Assembly (NCBI GenBank): GCA_021325175.1
Contig: JAJPHS010000145.1
Span: 1-64,000 of the forward strand
Source: Terriglobia bacterium
GTDB taxonomy: Bacteria; Acidobacteriota; Terriglobia; Bryobacterales; Bryobacteraceae
Direction: 5' to 3'
Length of the DNA: 64,000 bases
Under the pieces are notes generated by a model. The model was not told the DNA's origin. It did no database searches and saw nothing but the letters and a program-made list of their open reading frames with translations. Position numbers and translations under genes: made by a program. This document shows, piece after piece, positions 8,742 through 17,866 of this stretch. Numbering within the stretch: the stretch's first letter is position 1; every line of letters begins with the position of its first letter.

Positions 8742-10415
8742 CTACCGGAATCCCTCCGGCGGGATGCGCCGTTTGGTGGCCTGTTCGAACGCATAGGCGA
8801 TGCCGATCAGTTTCGGCTCGCTGCACGCCGCGCCCGTGAATCCGACCCCGAACGGCGAGGGCTTAGGATCGAATCCCGGCGGAAAGGGATTCTGCTGCGC
8901 GCCAAAGTTGTTCGGAATCATCCCGAAGGGAACAGCGATGATCGGGTAACCGGCGCGCGCCGCCAGGTCCGCTCCGTTGCCGCCCGGCGTCAGAATCGCG
9001 TCAAGATGGTGCGCGTTCAGCACGGCGTCGATTCCTTCGGTCCGGCTCAGCCGGATATCCTTGGCGACGTCGGCCGCGTTCCGCGCCCGATCCTCATTCA
9101 GGTCCATTTCGTCTGAAATATCCAGGCGCGACTGGCCATATTTGATGGTCCCCGCCTTGGCGTGCTTCAAGTTCCATTCGCGCAGCTCCGTCAACGATTT
9201 CACCGGCGCCCCCGGACCAAGCGTCGCCAGCCACCCATTGAAATCGCGCTTCATGCCATAGGCGAAGTTGATCGAGCAGTCTTCGTTGTTGCCCTTGGCC
9301 TGATTCGCGCCCGAACAGTAGGGCCACTTGGTGAAATTATTTTTGGGATCGGGGGCGATAAAGCTGGGAATCTCGGCCGGGTCCACCACGATCGCGCCCT
9401 GGTTTTTGAGGACCTCGATCGCTTCCGCCATCAATTTCGCCTGCGCCGGATTCAATCCGCCGCGGCCGCCGCCGCTCGGGCCATCGTAGTAGAACGTTCG
9501 TGGAATTCCGATGCGCGCGCCCTTGAGCGCATCGGCCTTCAGGAATTTCGTGTAGTCGCGGCCCGGAGGCGGCGTGCATTGTTTCGTCGCCTCGTCTTTC
9601 GGATCGGGCGAAGGGCTTTCGAGCGCGCCCAATAAAATCGCCGCGTCGGTAACGGTCCGCGCCATCGGACCGGCCGTATCGTGATCCGCGGTAATGGGAA
9701 TCACCCCATAGCGGCTGACGCGGCCGATGGTGGGCCGAATGCCTGCCAGCATGCTCTGATTCGACGGATTGATGATCGATCCGCCGGTGTCGGTTCCCAC
9801 GTTTGCCGCCCACAGGCTCGCCGCCGTTCCCGCGCCCGAGCTGGAGCCGCCGGGCGACAGCACCGCCCGGCCGTCGCTTGATTCACGCGGATCGGGCCGC
9901 GGATCGTAGGGATTAAATCCAAAGCCGACGATCGCATTGTAGGCCGGCATCGGCGTGGGCGCGCCGGCCACCCAATTGGCCAGCTCGATGAGCGTTGTTT
10001 TGGCGATTATGATCGCGCCGGCGTCACGAAGATTTTTCGTCAGCGTCGCTTCGTATGGCGGCGTGTAGCCGCAAAAGGCCAGCGCGCCGCCAGTGGTCGG
10101 CATATCGGTGGTATGGATATTGTCCTTCAGCGCGATGGGGATGCCGTGCAGCGGGCCGCGAATTCTTCCCGCCGCGCGCTCGCGATCGAGCTCGTCGGCG
10201 TCCTTGAGCGCATTCGGATTGATGGCGATCGCGGCATGAAGCGTATGCTCGTAGGTCGCGATGCGGATCAAATACTGCGTCACCAGCTCGCGCGAGGTGA
10301 CGCGCTTCTGCTCCAACGCGGCGCGCATCTGGGGAATGGTGGCCTCGTACACATCGAACGATTTCTTCTGCGCAAACAGCGCGAAAGCGAAAAAGAACGG
10401 GACGATTCGTTTCAC
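8742..10415 (-). CDS. amidase-signature family protein, secreted
   Basis: Amidase signature GGSSSGAGTAASLWAANVGTDTGGSI, catalytic Lys in IALKDNIHT; GTG start at 10415 gives a signal-peptide-like N-terminus (KRIVPFFFAFALFA). Confidence 0.93.
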   Translation of the reverse strand: MKRIVPFFFAFALFAQKKSFDVYEATIPQMRAALEQKRVTSRELVTQYLIRIATYEHTLHAAIAINPNALKDADELDRERAAGRIRGPLHGIPIALKDNIHTTDMPTTGGALAFCGYTPPYEATLTKNLRDAGAIIIAKTTLIELANWVAGAPTPMPAYNAIVGFGFNPYDPRPDPRESSDGRAVLSPGGSSSGAGTAASLWAANVGTDTGGSIINPSNQSMLAGIRPTIGRVSRYGVIPITADHDTAGPMARTVTDAAILLGALESPSPDPKDEATKQCTPPPGRDYTKFLKADALKGARIGIPRTFYYDGPSGGGRGGLNPAQAKLMAEAIEVLKNQGAIVVDPAEIPSFIAPDPKNNFTKWPYCSGANQAKGNNEDCSINFAYGMKRDFNGWLATLGPGAPVKSLTELREWNLKHAKAGTIKYGQSRLDISDEMDLNEDRARNAADVAKDIRLSRTEGIDAVLNAHHLDAILTPGGNGADLAARAGYPIIAVPFGMIPNNFGAQQNPFPPGFDPKPSPFGVGFTGAACSEPKLIGIAYAFEQATKRRIPPEGFR

Positions 10416-10759
10416 TTCCGGCCAATGTATCACGATTTCTTTCGCAGACGTCGAGCAAAGTCCATGGATTTTCATCCGCCCAGGGCTTCAGCCCGGCTGG
10501 AAATTGCGAGCGGACGCTATGGGTGATGGCTGGCGCTCAGGCTGGCGGTAAGCGCGCCGACGTGGCGACGATCCCGCCGATCGCTCCGCTATTCCAGGCT
10601 TCGGGCATGCCGTAATAATCAAACACCCAGGGCGAGATTCAACACGCCGGATGCGCGAACCGTCGCGAAGGGATGCAGGTGGAACACGGGCGGCCTGGCG
10701 GCGTCTATCGCGCCGCCATCGCAGCAGGTTTTGTTTTGCCCGGAGTCAATTCGGACCGC

Positions 10760-12415
10760 TTACTGAAAGTACTTCCCGGCCAGCGCCGGATCGGCGTTGA
10801 CGGCCTTGCTCCAGGCCTGCCTGGCTTCCTCGTCGCGTCCGACGGCTTTGAGCGCGTGTCCCAAATTCAGCAGACCTTCGGAGAAATCGGGTTTTTTCTC
10901 TACCGCAAACTGGAAACATTCGGCGGCCTGTTTGTTTTCTCCGGCGGCCTGCAACAGCAAACCGAGATTGTAGGAAAGCTCCAGGGATTTTTCGCCGAGG
11001 GCGGCCAATTTCTGATGCAATTCCCAGGCTTTCTTATGATCCTTTTTCTCGATCGCGATAGCTGTAAGGGCGCGCAGCGCGTCGGTGTTTTTGGGCTGGA
11101 GGTTGAGTACGCGCCGGAAGGTTTCCGATGCCGCGTCGAGATCCTCGAATTTCCAGCAAGCCAGACCGAGGTTCAACAGCGCTTCCACCCAGTCCTTGCG
11201 CTTCTTGAGGCAGGTCTCGAAGCTATCGACTGCTCCCGCGTATTCGGCGCGCTGAAGTTGCAGGAATCCGAGGCGGAAGGCGGCGTCCTCGAAATCCGGC
11301 TTTATGGCAACGAGGCGCTCGAAATATTTTTCCGCTTCCTGCGGTTTTCCGTCGCGCTCCGCGGCCAGGGCCAGGTTCCACAGCGCGCCGGGCAGATCGG
11401 GAGAAAGGGCGAGTACTTTTTCGTATGCGAGCCGGGCGCCGGCGACATCGCCGCGCTCGTGCAGAACCGCGCCGAGGTTGGCCTGCGCTTCGATAGCGCC
11501 GGGACGAACGCGCGCCGCCTCGCGGTAAGCATTGGCGGCCTGTTCCAGACGGCCGGTTTTCTGGTACGCGACGCCGAGATTGAACCAGCCTTCGTAGGAA
11601 TCGGGCGCGACCTTCACCAGTTGCGAGCAGTGTTGAACCGCGCCGCTGTAATCGCCGCGCGACAGCGACACCGACGCCAGCGCCTGCAAGGCCTGGCGCG
11701 ACTGCGGGCGCAGCTTCAACAATTTTTCCGCGTACTCTTTCACCCGCGCGTCTTCCTTGCGCGCGCTGAACAGGGCGATCAGGTTGACAAGCAGATCCGC
11801 CGGGTTGGACTGTGACGCGAGCAGTTTGCGATACCCCTCGAAGGCGTCATCCAACCGCCCAAGTTGCTGGAGCGCCACGGATTTCCCGAACAGCGCCTGC
11901 TCCTGCGCCGGGTTTTCCTTGAGTGCGTTCTGAAAACACTCGAGCGCCTCCGCCGATTTGCCGAGTTGCAGCAGGCACAAGCCGCGGCCGAGTTGCGCCT
12001 GCCAGCGCTTGGGATCGATGGCGAGCGCCGCCTCGAAGGCTTTGGCGGCGTCCTCGAATTTCTCCTGCCGCTCCAGACACAGGCCGCGATTATAATGCGC
12101 GCTGCGATGCTTTGGATCGGCGGCGGCGGCCTTGGAGTAGCAATTAGCGGCTTCCGCCCAATTCTGCTGCTCGAAACGAAGATGGCCGAGCCCGGTGTAG
12201 ACCTCGGAAGGATTTTCGCCGCGCTCGGCCGCGCGCTCCAGCTCCTTGATGGCGTCGTTGAGCTTGCCCTCCGAGGCGAGCTTCACGGCTTTGCCTAACG
12301 ACGGCGAAGCGGCGGCGCGCTTGTTGCGGGCGGAATCGCCGGGCGCATCCCCGCGCATCAGCTTTTCAATCAGGTCGTCATCGACAAAGAAAACGTGTTC
12401 GTTATTTTCCGGCAT
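10760..12415 (-). CDS. TPR-repeat protein (many TPR units)
   Basis: Repeated 34-aa TPR pattern, e.g. EVYTGLGHLRFEQQNWAEAANCYSKAAAADPKHRSAHYNRGLCLERQEKF. Confidence 0.92.
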   Translation of the reverse strand: MPENNEHVFFVDDDLIEKLMRGDAPGDSARNKRAAASPSLGKAVKLASEGKLNDAIKELERAAERGENPSEVYTGLGHLRFEQQNWAEAANCYSKAAAADPKHRSAHYNRGLCLERQEKFEDAAKAFEAALAIDPKRWQAQLGRGLCLLQLGKSAEALECFQNALKENPAQEQALFGKSVALQQLGRLDDAFEGYRKLLASQSNPADLLVNLIALFSARKEDARVKEYAEKLLKLRPQSRQALQALASVSLSRGDYSGAVQHCSQLVKVAPDSYEGWFNLGVAYQKTGRLEQAANAYREAARVRPGAIEAQANLGAVLHERGDVAGARLAYEKVLALSPDLPGALWNLALAAERDGKPQEAEKYFERLVAIKPDFEDAAFRLGFLQLQRAEYAGAVDSFETCLKKRKDWVEALLNLGLACWKFEDLDAASETFRRVLNLQPKNTDALRALTAIAIEKKDHKKAWELHQKLAALGEKSLELSYNLGLLLQAAGENKQAAECFQFAVEKKPDFSEGLLNLGHALKAVGRDEEARQAWSKAVNADPALAGKYFQ

Positions 12416-12430
12416 TTTCCTGGGGTCTCC

Positions 12431-14626
12431 CTATTTCTTGATCACCAGCGGCACAACATTGACGGTTCCTTTGAGCGACATGCGTTCGCCGCGCTCGTTG
12501 TACAATCCAATGCCGCCCATCTTCAAACGATCGTCGGTCCATTCATCGACCTTCTGATCCTGCACGTATGTGGTGAAGCGGTCGCCGACGGCATCGAAGC
12601 GGACCTTATACAGCGTGTCCAGATGAACCGGCAGCGTGAGCGGAAACTGCGCGCGCGGCTGCTCCTGGCCATCAATGACGGCGAAGCGCACCAGCGCGAT
12701 GGTCGGGTTCAGGCCGGGCTTGACAATCTCCAGCTTGTTGACGTAATAATTTTTTCCATCCTGCGCGCGATAGATCCAGCCGAGCGCCTTGGTGTCGATC
12801 TGCGCCTCAAACTGAAGGCGGTAATCAGTGAGATTGAGCGAAGGCCGCAAGACGGAAATTTCGTGCTCGCGGCGCACGCCCGGCTCGGCGCCCCAATCGG
12901 TGATCCAGCCCGATTCGACCGCGGTTAAGGCCGGTCCCTCGACGATTTGCGGAGCTGCGTTCACCGGCTTGGCGGTGCCGCCGTGCGAGATCGCGAAAAT
13001 GACTCCCGCCAGGGCCAGGATGCCGCCGACTCCGATTCCCGCCTTGCCAGCCGCAGGCAGCTTGCCCCAGAAGCCGCCGCCGCTGTCGAGCGCGAGGCTA
13101 GGCAGGTCGAGGTCGGGCGTAGGGAATGGCCGGGGCGCGGGGAAATCCTCCGGCTTTTTCGCGGGGAGCGGTTCGGGTTCCCGGACCGCGGTGGCGACGG
13201 CGACTCTGGGCTGCTCGATTTTTTCGCGCTGTGGCTCGGCCTCGGGTTTGCGGACCTTTCCATTGCTGAAGTGAGGATCGGGGCGGCGTCGTGGATCGGG
13301 CTTCACCATAGTGGCGCGCTCCACGATTTTGCGGTCGTCCTTTGCTTCCTTGACAAGCTCTTTCGGCGGGTCCTTGATGGTTTCCTTTGCCGCCACGGGA
13401 GCCGCGCCCAGCGTCATTACGGGACGAAGCGGCAAGGCATTGGACCGCGGAACTTGCAAATCGAGCTCGCCGGCGACGGGCGACGTAAAAACCTGAACGG
13501 GTTTGCCGCGTCCGGCCGCGAGTCCGTGAAGCGTGACGGGCAGCGGCTTAGAAGGAGCCGCGGGAATCGTTTCGGGCGCCTTCGCGGCGGGCGCTGCCTG
13601 CGCCGCGGCCGGGGCAGTGGGACGATACGTGGGCGCGGACGCCGGCTTCATCACTACGGGATTCGCCGCACGGGCGGGCTCATTCACCACGCGAACCGGC
13701 ACCGCTCGCGGAGACTGCGCGACCTGCGGCTGGCTCGTTTCGAAGCGGCGCTGCCCGTTTGCGGCTTCCAGCGCCGCCACGGCCGCTTCAGGCGGCCGCG
13801 CGGGTTCCGGCGGCGGAGCTTTTTCGGCGCGCGGCTCGGCTTCGGGAGGTATGAGCTCGCCGCTGTCGTCATCTTCGATACCGGTGGTGCGAAACATCAG
13901 CCGCGCCAGGGCGCCCAGTTCGGGCTGGAGCGAAAAATTTCGCTCGTCTTCCCGCCACAACGGCGGCTCACTCGGCGGAGGCTGAGGAAAGATGATGATG
14001 TCCATGGGATCCTCGCATTTTTCGGCTATTCCCTTTACCCCGTCGGCGGGCAGATCGAATTCGACTACGGGCGCGGGGCGCAAAAATTCGCGCAGCTCCA
14101 GTTTGCCTTCTCTGGCGCGGATGGGCGAATCCACCGCGGCGATGGAGCGAAACAGAGCGATGCGCCCGGCGGCGGCCGGCTCACCCGGCAATTGCACGGT
14201 GTCCCAACACGGGGCGCTTTCTGGAAGTCTGGGCGAAAACTGCCGTTCGAAACCAATTTCCGTGGCCACAAATTCAACGGCTCCGGCGGCTACCGGGACC
14301 GGCAGTTCCAGGAAGAAGCCGGCCTGGGCCGGCGCCGGTTCCTCTGCCACGGGTTTCAATACCGGCTTGGGCTCGGGTTCAGGCGCGCGCGATACCGGCC
14401 TGAACGCTTCCGGCGGAGGCGCGGGTTTGCTTTCGACCGGCTTTTCCGAAGCTTTCGCGTCAACCTGAGGCTTGGATTCGCGCGGCTTGGCTTGCAGCAG
14501 GCGATTCAGGGCGAGTTGGTTGTACTCTTCCTGATACTGCTGGCGATGAGCGTCGGAACAGAACTCCCCGCCACTGGTCCAGCGCTTAAGTAAGGCCAGC
14601 TCCTTGCCGCAATACAGACACCGCAT
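12431..14626 (-). CDS. hypothetical single-span membrane protein: N-terminal Zn-ribbon-like CxxC..CxxxH, long Pro/Ala-rich linker, TM, C-terminal beta-rich domain
   Basis: MRCLYCGKELALLKRW..FCSDAHRQQYQ; TM AGIGVGGILALAGVIFAI; C-terminal domain resembling LamG/DUF1080-like folds (LQFEAQIDTKALGWIYRAQDGKNYYVNKLEI). Sits 16 bp upstream of the TPR gene. Confidence 0.75.
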   Translation of the reverse strand: MRCLYCGKELALLKRWTSGGEFCSDAHRQQYQEEYNQLALNRLLQAKPRESKPQVDAKASEKPVESKPAPPPEAFRPVSRAPEPEPKPVLKPVAEEPAPAQAGFFLELPVPVAAGAVEFVATEIGFERQFSPRLPESAPCWDTVQLPGEPAAAGRIALFRSIAAVDSPIRAREGKLELREFLRPAPVVEFDLPADGVKGIAEKCEDPMDIIIFPQPPPSEPPLWREDERNFSLQPELGALARLMFRTTGIEDDDSGELIPPEAEPRAEKAPPPEPARPPEAAVAALEAANGQRRFETSQPQVAQSPRAVPVRVVNEPARAANPVVMKPASAPTYRPTAPAAAQAAPAAKAPETIPAAPSKPLPVTLHGLAAGRGKPVQVFTSPVAGELDLQVPRSNALPLRPVMTLGAAPVAAKETIKDPPKELVKEAKDDRKIVERATMVKPDPRRRPDPHFSNGKVRKPEAEPQREKIEQPRVAVATAVREPEPLPAKKPEDFPAPRPFPTPDLDLPSLALDSGGGFWGKLPAAGKAGIGVGGILALAGVIFAISHGGTAKPVNAAPQIVEGPALTAVESGWITDWGAEPGVRREHEISVLRPSLNLTDYRLQFEAQIDTKALGWIYRAQDGKNYYVNKLEIVKPGLNPTIALVRFAVIDGQEQPRAQFPLTLPVHLDTLYKVRFDAVGDRFTTYVQDQKVDEWTDDRLKMGGIGLYNERGERMSLKGTVNVVPLVIKK

Positions 14627-14668
14627 GTGCCTTTAATCGTCCCTTCTTGCTTCATGCTAAAGAGGACT

Positions 14669-14817
14669 CTTACGGCTTTCCATGCGGTAAAGCACTTATG
14701 TAGCAGAAATCAGAAGTACCACTTACGGCCAGTTAATGAGAAGCCCCTAGAACACCGTGCTTACTCATTCTTACGGCGATCCCCTATGAGACCTGATTAA
14801 AGTTATCCGCTTACCGG
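14669..14817. repeat. iterated CTTACGG heptamers in divergent intergenic region
   Basis: CTTACGG at 14669-14675, 14722-14728, 14770-14776 and variant CTTACCGG at 14810-14817. Confidence 0.5.
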
Positions 14818-14890
14818 GTCGATCATATGTTTGCTCAAGCGCACGAAACAGAGAACGCGGCGTCAAGCAATCAAAAGATGAGGAGGCAGT

Positions 14891-15256
14891 ATGGCGAAAG
14901 GTGAAGCGCTCAAGAGTCATATCGAAGCTCTGCGCAGCGCGATTCCGGAATTAAAAGGTGTGCTGCTCGCGTCCAATGAAGGACTGCCGATCGCACACTC
15001 ATTATCGAATGGAGCCGATCCGAACCGGATCGCGGCGATGGCGGCGGCGGCGTCGAGTCTTGGCCGGCGCATCAGCGAAAGCATGAACTCAGGCTCGCTC
15101 GGCGAAGTTTCGATTCAGGCGGAAGAGGGCGCGCTGTTCGTGTATTCGGCGGGATCGAAGGCGGTGCTGGCGGTGATCAGCCCGCAGGGCGGCAACGCCG
15201 GGTTGATTCATCTGGAAGCCCGGGGCACGGCGAAAGACATCGGCGATCTGTTTTAA
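14891..15256 (+). CDS. roadblock/LC7 domain protein
   Basis: Roadblock pattern IPELKGVLLASNEGLPIAHSL...; GAGGAGG Shine-Dalgarno upstream. Confidence 0.88.
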   Translation: MAKGEALKSHIEALRSAIPELKGVLLASNEGLPIAHSLSNGADPNRIAAMAAAASSLGRRISESMNSGSLGEVSIQAEEGALFVYSAGSKAVLAVISPQGGNAGLIHLEARGTAKDIGDLF

Positions 15257-15266
15257 TTGAGGAGTG

Positions 15267-15325
15267 AACCGCTCCCCGCGGTTGCGGTTTTAGGAACGTC
15301 CGAGCCACAACCGGAGGGAGCGGTT
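15267..15325. repeat. 21-bp imperfect palindrome, 17-nt loop
   Basis: AACCGCTCCCCGCGGTTGCGG (15267-15287) vs CCACAACCGGAGGGAGCGGTT (15305-15325), 18 of 21 positions complementary. Confidence 0.8.
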
Positions 15326-15341
15326 GTGTCTTGAGCGGGCG

Positions 15342-15755
15342 ATGACCGAAATCAGCTTCTCCAACGGCGACCTGGTTCTCGAAGTGGAAGGTTGGGACAA
15401 ACTGTGGGCGCTGCGAAGCCGCTTGACGATTCCGCGCGCCCACGTCCTGCGCGTTTATGCCGATCCGCAGATCGCCGAGCGCTGGTATAAAGGGATCCGG
15501 CTGGGTGGAACGCATATACCGGGCGTGATCGCCGCAGGCACGTTTTACCGCGATGGCGAATGGGTATTCTGGGACGTACACCATCCTGGAAACACAATCG
15601 TCATCGAGCTTCGCGACGAACACTATAAGAAATTAGTCGTGGAAGTAGCGAATCCGGCGGAGACGGTCGAGCGCGCAAACGAAAATTCGGCCTCTCACCG
15701 TCCATGCCTCGCGAGGGCGGATCCAAAAAATCAGCCCACTTGCACTAAACCATAG
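15342..15755 (+). CDS. hypothetical protein, possible bacterial PH-like fold
   Basis: ORF MTEISFSNGDLVLEVEGWDKLWALRSRLTIPRAHVLRVYAD...; ATG at 15342 preferred over TTG at 15324. Confidence 0.7.
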   Translation: MTEISFSNGDLVLEVEGWDKLWALRSRLTIPRAHVLRVYADPQIAERWYKGIRLGGTHIPGVIAAGTFYRDGEWVFWDVHHPGNTIVIELRDEHYKKLVVEVANPAETVERANENSASHRPCLARADPKNQPTCTKP

Positions 15756-17842
15756 CGCCGCTGCCAATGATCGCGGATGTGAGCGATGGCGCGGCGCAGG
15801 TCTTCTTCGGTGGGTGGATGCGCGACGAAGCTTTGCGCTTCGCTTCGGGCGATTTCCAGGATTTCGGCGTCGCGCAGGATGTTGCCGATTTGCAGCGCGG
15901 GCAGGCCGGATTGGCGCGTGCCGAAAAATTCGCCGGGGCCGCGCAGCTTCATGTCCATTTCGGCGATATAGAAGCCATCCGATGATTCCACCAGCGTTTT
16001 GATGCGCTCGCGGCCGGCGTCGTTCAGGCGGCCGGTGACCAGAATGCAGTAGCTTTGCCCGGCGCCGCGCCCGACGCGCCCGCGAAGCTGGTGAAGCTGG
16101 GCGAGGCCGAAGCGCTCGGCCTGCTCGATCAACATGACGGTGGCGTTGGGAACGTCGACGCCGACTTCAATTACGGTAGTCGAGACAAGAATTTTTGTTT
16201 CTCCGCGCTGAAATTTTTCCATGGCGGATTCTTTTTCCCCGGAAGTCAATTTGCCGTGAAGAAGACCGACTTGCAAATCCGGAAACACGATTTTCGATAA
16301 ATGCTCGTGCATTTTCTGCGCGGCTTTCATCGCCTGCGTCTCCGATTCCTCGATTACCGGATAAACGACATAAGCCTGGCGTCCGGCGTCGATCTGTTTT
16401 TTCAGGAAACTATAAACCTGCTCGGCGCGGTCTTCGGTGACGTGTTTGGTGACGACCGGCTTGCGGCCGGGCGGAAGCTCGTCGATGATGCTGACGTCGA
16501 GATCGCCGTAGATGGTTAAAGCGAGCGTGCGCGGAATCGGGGTCGCGGTCATGACGAGGACGTCGGGATGCGTGCCTTTTTCCATGAGCTTTTGCCGCTG
16601 CTCGACGCCGAAGCGGTGCTGCTCATCGACGATCGCCAGGCCGAGTTTCGAAAATTCGACGTCGGGCTCGAGCAGGGCATGAGTGCCGACGACAATGTGC
16701 GCCAGGCCCGTTGAAACAATCTTCTTGAGCTGTGTCTTTTCTCTGGCCGTGTTCGATCCGGTGAGGAGCACGGTTACATAGTTCAGCTTCTGAAACAGCT
16801 TTTTGAAATAGAAGTAGTGCTGTGCGGCGAGGATTTCGGTCGGGGCGAGCACCGCGGTCTGATATCCGTTTTCGACGGCGATGATGGCGGCTTCGGCGGC
16901 GACCAGTGTTTTTCCGCTGCCAACGTCGCCTTGCAGAAGACGATACATGGGATGCGGAGCGGCCATATCATCGGCGATTTCCTTGAGCACCCGTTTTTGC
17001 GCGCCGGTGGGCTTGAAGGGGAGCATTGTCTTGATCTGTTCCCGGACGCGATCGGTCAGCGAGAAGGCGATGCCGGGATAAAGACGCGATTTGACCCGCT
17101 TCAATTCAAGGCCGCATTCCAGCCAGAAAAATTCCTCGAAGATCAGGCGGAATTGCGCCGGAGAGCGAAAATTGTTGAGCAGGCGCAGATCGGAATCCGG
17201 CGGCGGGAAATGAAGTTGACGGATCGCGGTGTTGCGGTCGGGGAGTTTCAGCCGGCGGGCGATCTCCTGGGGCAGGGCGTCGGGCAGCGGAGCCAGCTCG
17301 TTCAGGATGCGATAGAGAAGTGTGCGGAAGATTCGCGTGGTGATTTTTCCGGCGGCTTCGTAAATGGGGACAACGCGGCCGGTGTGGAGCGAGGCGTCGC
17401 TTTCCTCATCGGCGGTGAGGAGTTCGTATTCGGGATGCATCATGGTCAGCGTGCCCGAATAGTTGTCGTATTCGATCTTCCCGAAGAGCGCGGCCTTGGC
17501 GCCGGGCGCGAACACGCCGGCGAGGTAGGCGCCGTGGAACCACTTTGCGTTCAGATATTCGCCGGAGGAATCGGTGAAGGTGGCGATGAACAGGCCGAGA
17601 TCGCGGCGGCGCAGATTGGACACGCGCGCGGAGCGGACTTCGGCGACTATGGTCGCCATCTCGCCGGGCGCAAGCTCGCGGATCGTCTTCACGTTGGAGC
17701 GATCCTCATAGCGGAACGGCGCGTAAAGCAGAAGATCCTCGACGGTTTTCAGGCCCTTGGCTTCGAGCATGGCGGCGCGCGCCGCGCCGACGCCTTTGAT
17801 GTACACGAGCGGGGTCGCGAGGTCCAACATTCGTTGTAACAA
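15731..17842 (-). CDS. recG: ATP-dependent DNA helicase RecG
   Basis: Wedge/OB domain, Walker A (LLQGDVGSGKT), DEQHRFG motif II, QLRGRVGRG motif VI. Confidence 0.97.
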   Translation of the reverse strand: MLQRMLDLATPLVYIKGVGAARAAMLEAKGLKTVEDLLLYAPFRYEDRSNVKTIRELAPGEMATIVAEVRSARVSNLRRRDLGLFIATFTDSSGEYLNAKWFHGAYLAGVFAPGAKAALFGKIEYDNYSGTLTMMHPEYELLTADEESDASLHTGRVVPIYEAAGKITTRIFRTLLYRILNELAPLPDALPQEIARRLKLPDRNTAIRQLHFPPPDSDLRLLNNFRSPAQFRLIFEEFFWLECGLELKRVKSRLYPGIAFSLTDRVREQIKTMLPFKPTGAQKRVLKEIADDMAAPHPMYRLLQGDVGSGKTLVAAEAAIIAVENGYQTAVLAPTEILAAQHYFYFKKLFQKLNYVTVLLTGSNTAREKTQLKKIVSTGLAHIVVGTHALLEPDVEFSKLGLAIVDEQHRFGVEQRQKLMEKGTHPDVLVMTATPIPRTLALTIYGDLDVSIIDELPPGRKPVVTKHVTEDRAEQVYSFLKKQIDAGRQAYVVYPVIEESETQAMKAAQKMHEHLSKIVFPDLQVGLLHGKLTSGEKESAMEKFQRGETKILVSTTVIEVGVDVPNATVMLIEQAERFGLAQLHQLRGRVGRGAGQSYCILVTGRLNDAGRERIKTLVESSDGFYIAEMDMKLRGPGEFFGTRQSGLPALQIGNILRDAEILEIARSEAQSFVAHPPTEEDLRRAIAHIRDHWQRRYGLVQVG

Positions 17843-17866
17843 ATCGCTGCGCTAGAATACGGGTTC

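Noticed and set aside
10673-11815. 380-aa plus-strand ORF opposite the TPR gene
   Set aside because: Mirror of the repetitive TPR coding sequence, so the long open frame is expected from the repeats.
12947-14593. 548-aa plus-strand ORF opposite the zinc-ribbon membrane protein gene
   Set aside because: Arg/Gly-rich shadow ORF typical of high-GC antisense frames; minus-strand ORF has TM and domain structure.
15324-15341. TTG start for the protein after the roadblock gene
   Set aside because: Start would lie in the 3' arm of the palindrome; ATG at 15342 begins the conserved-looking sequence.
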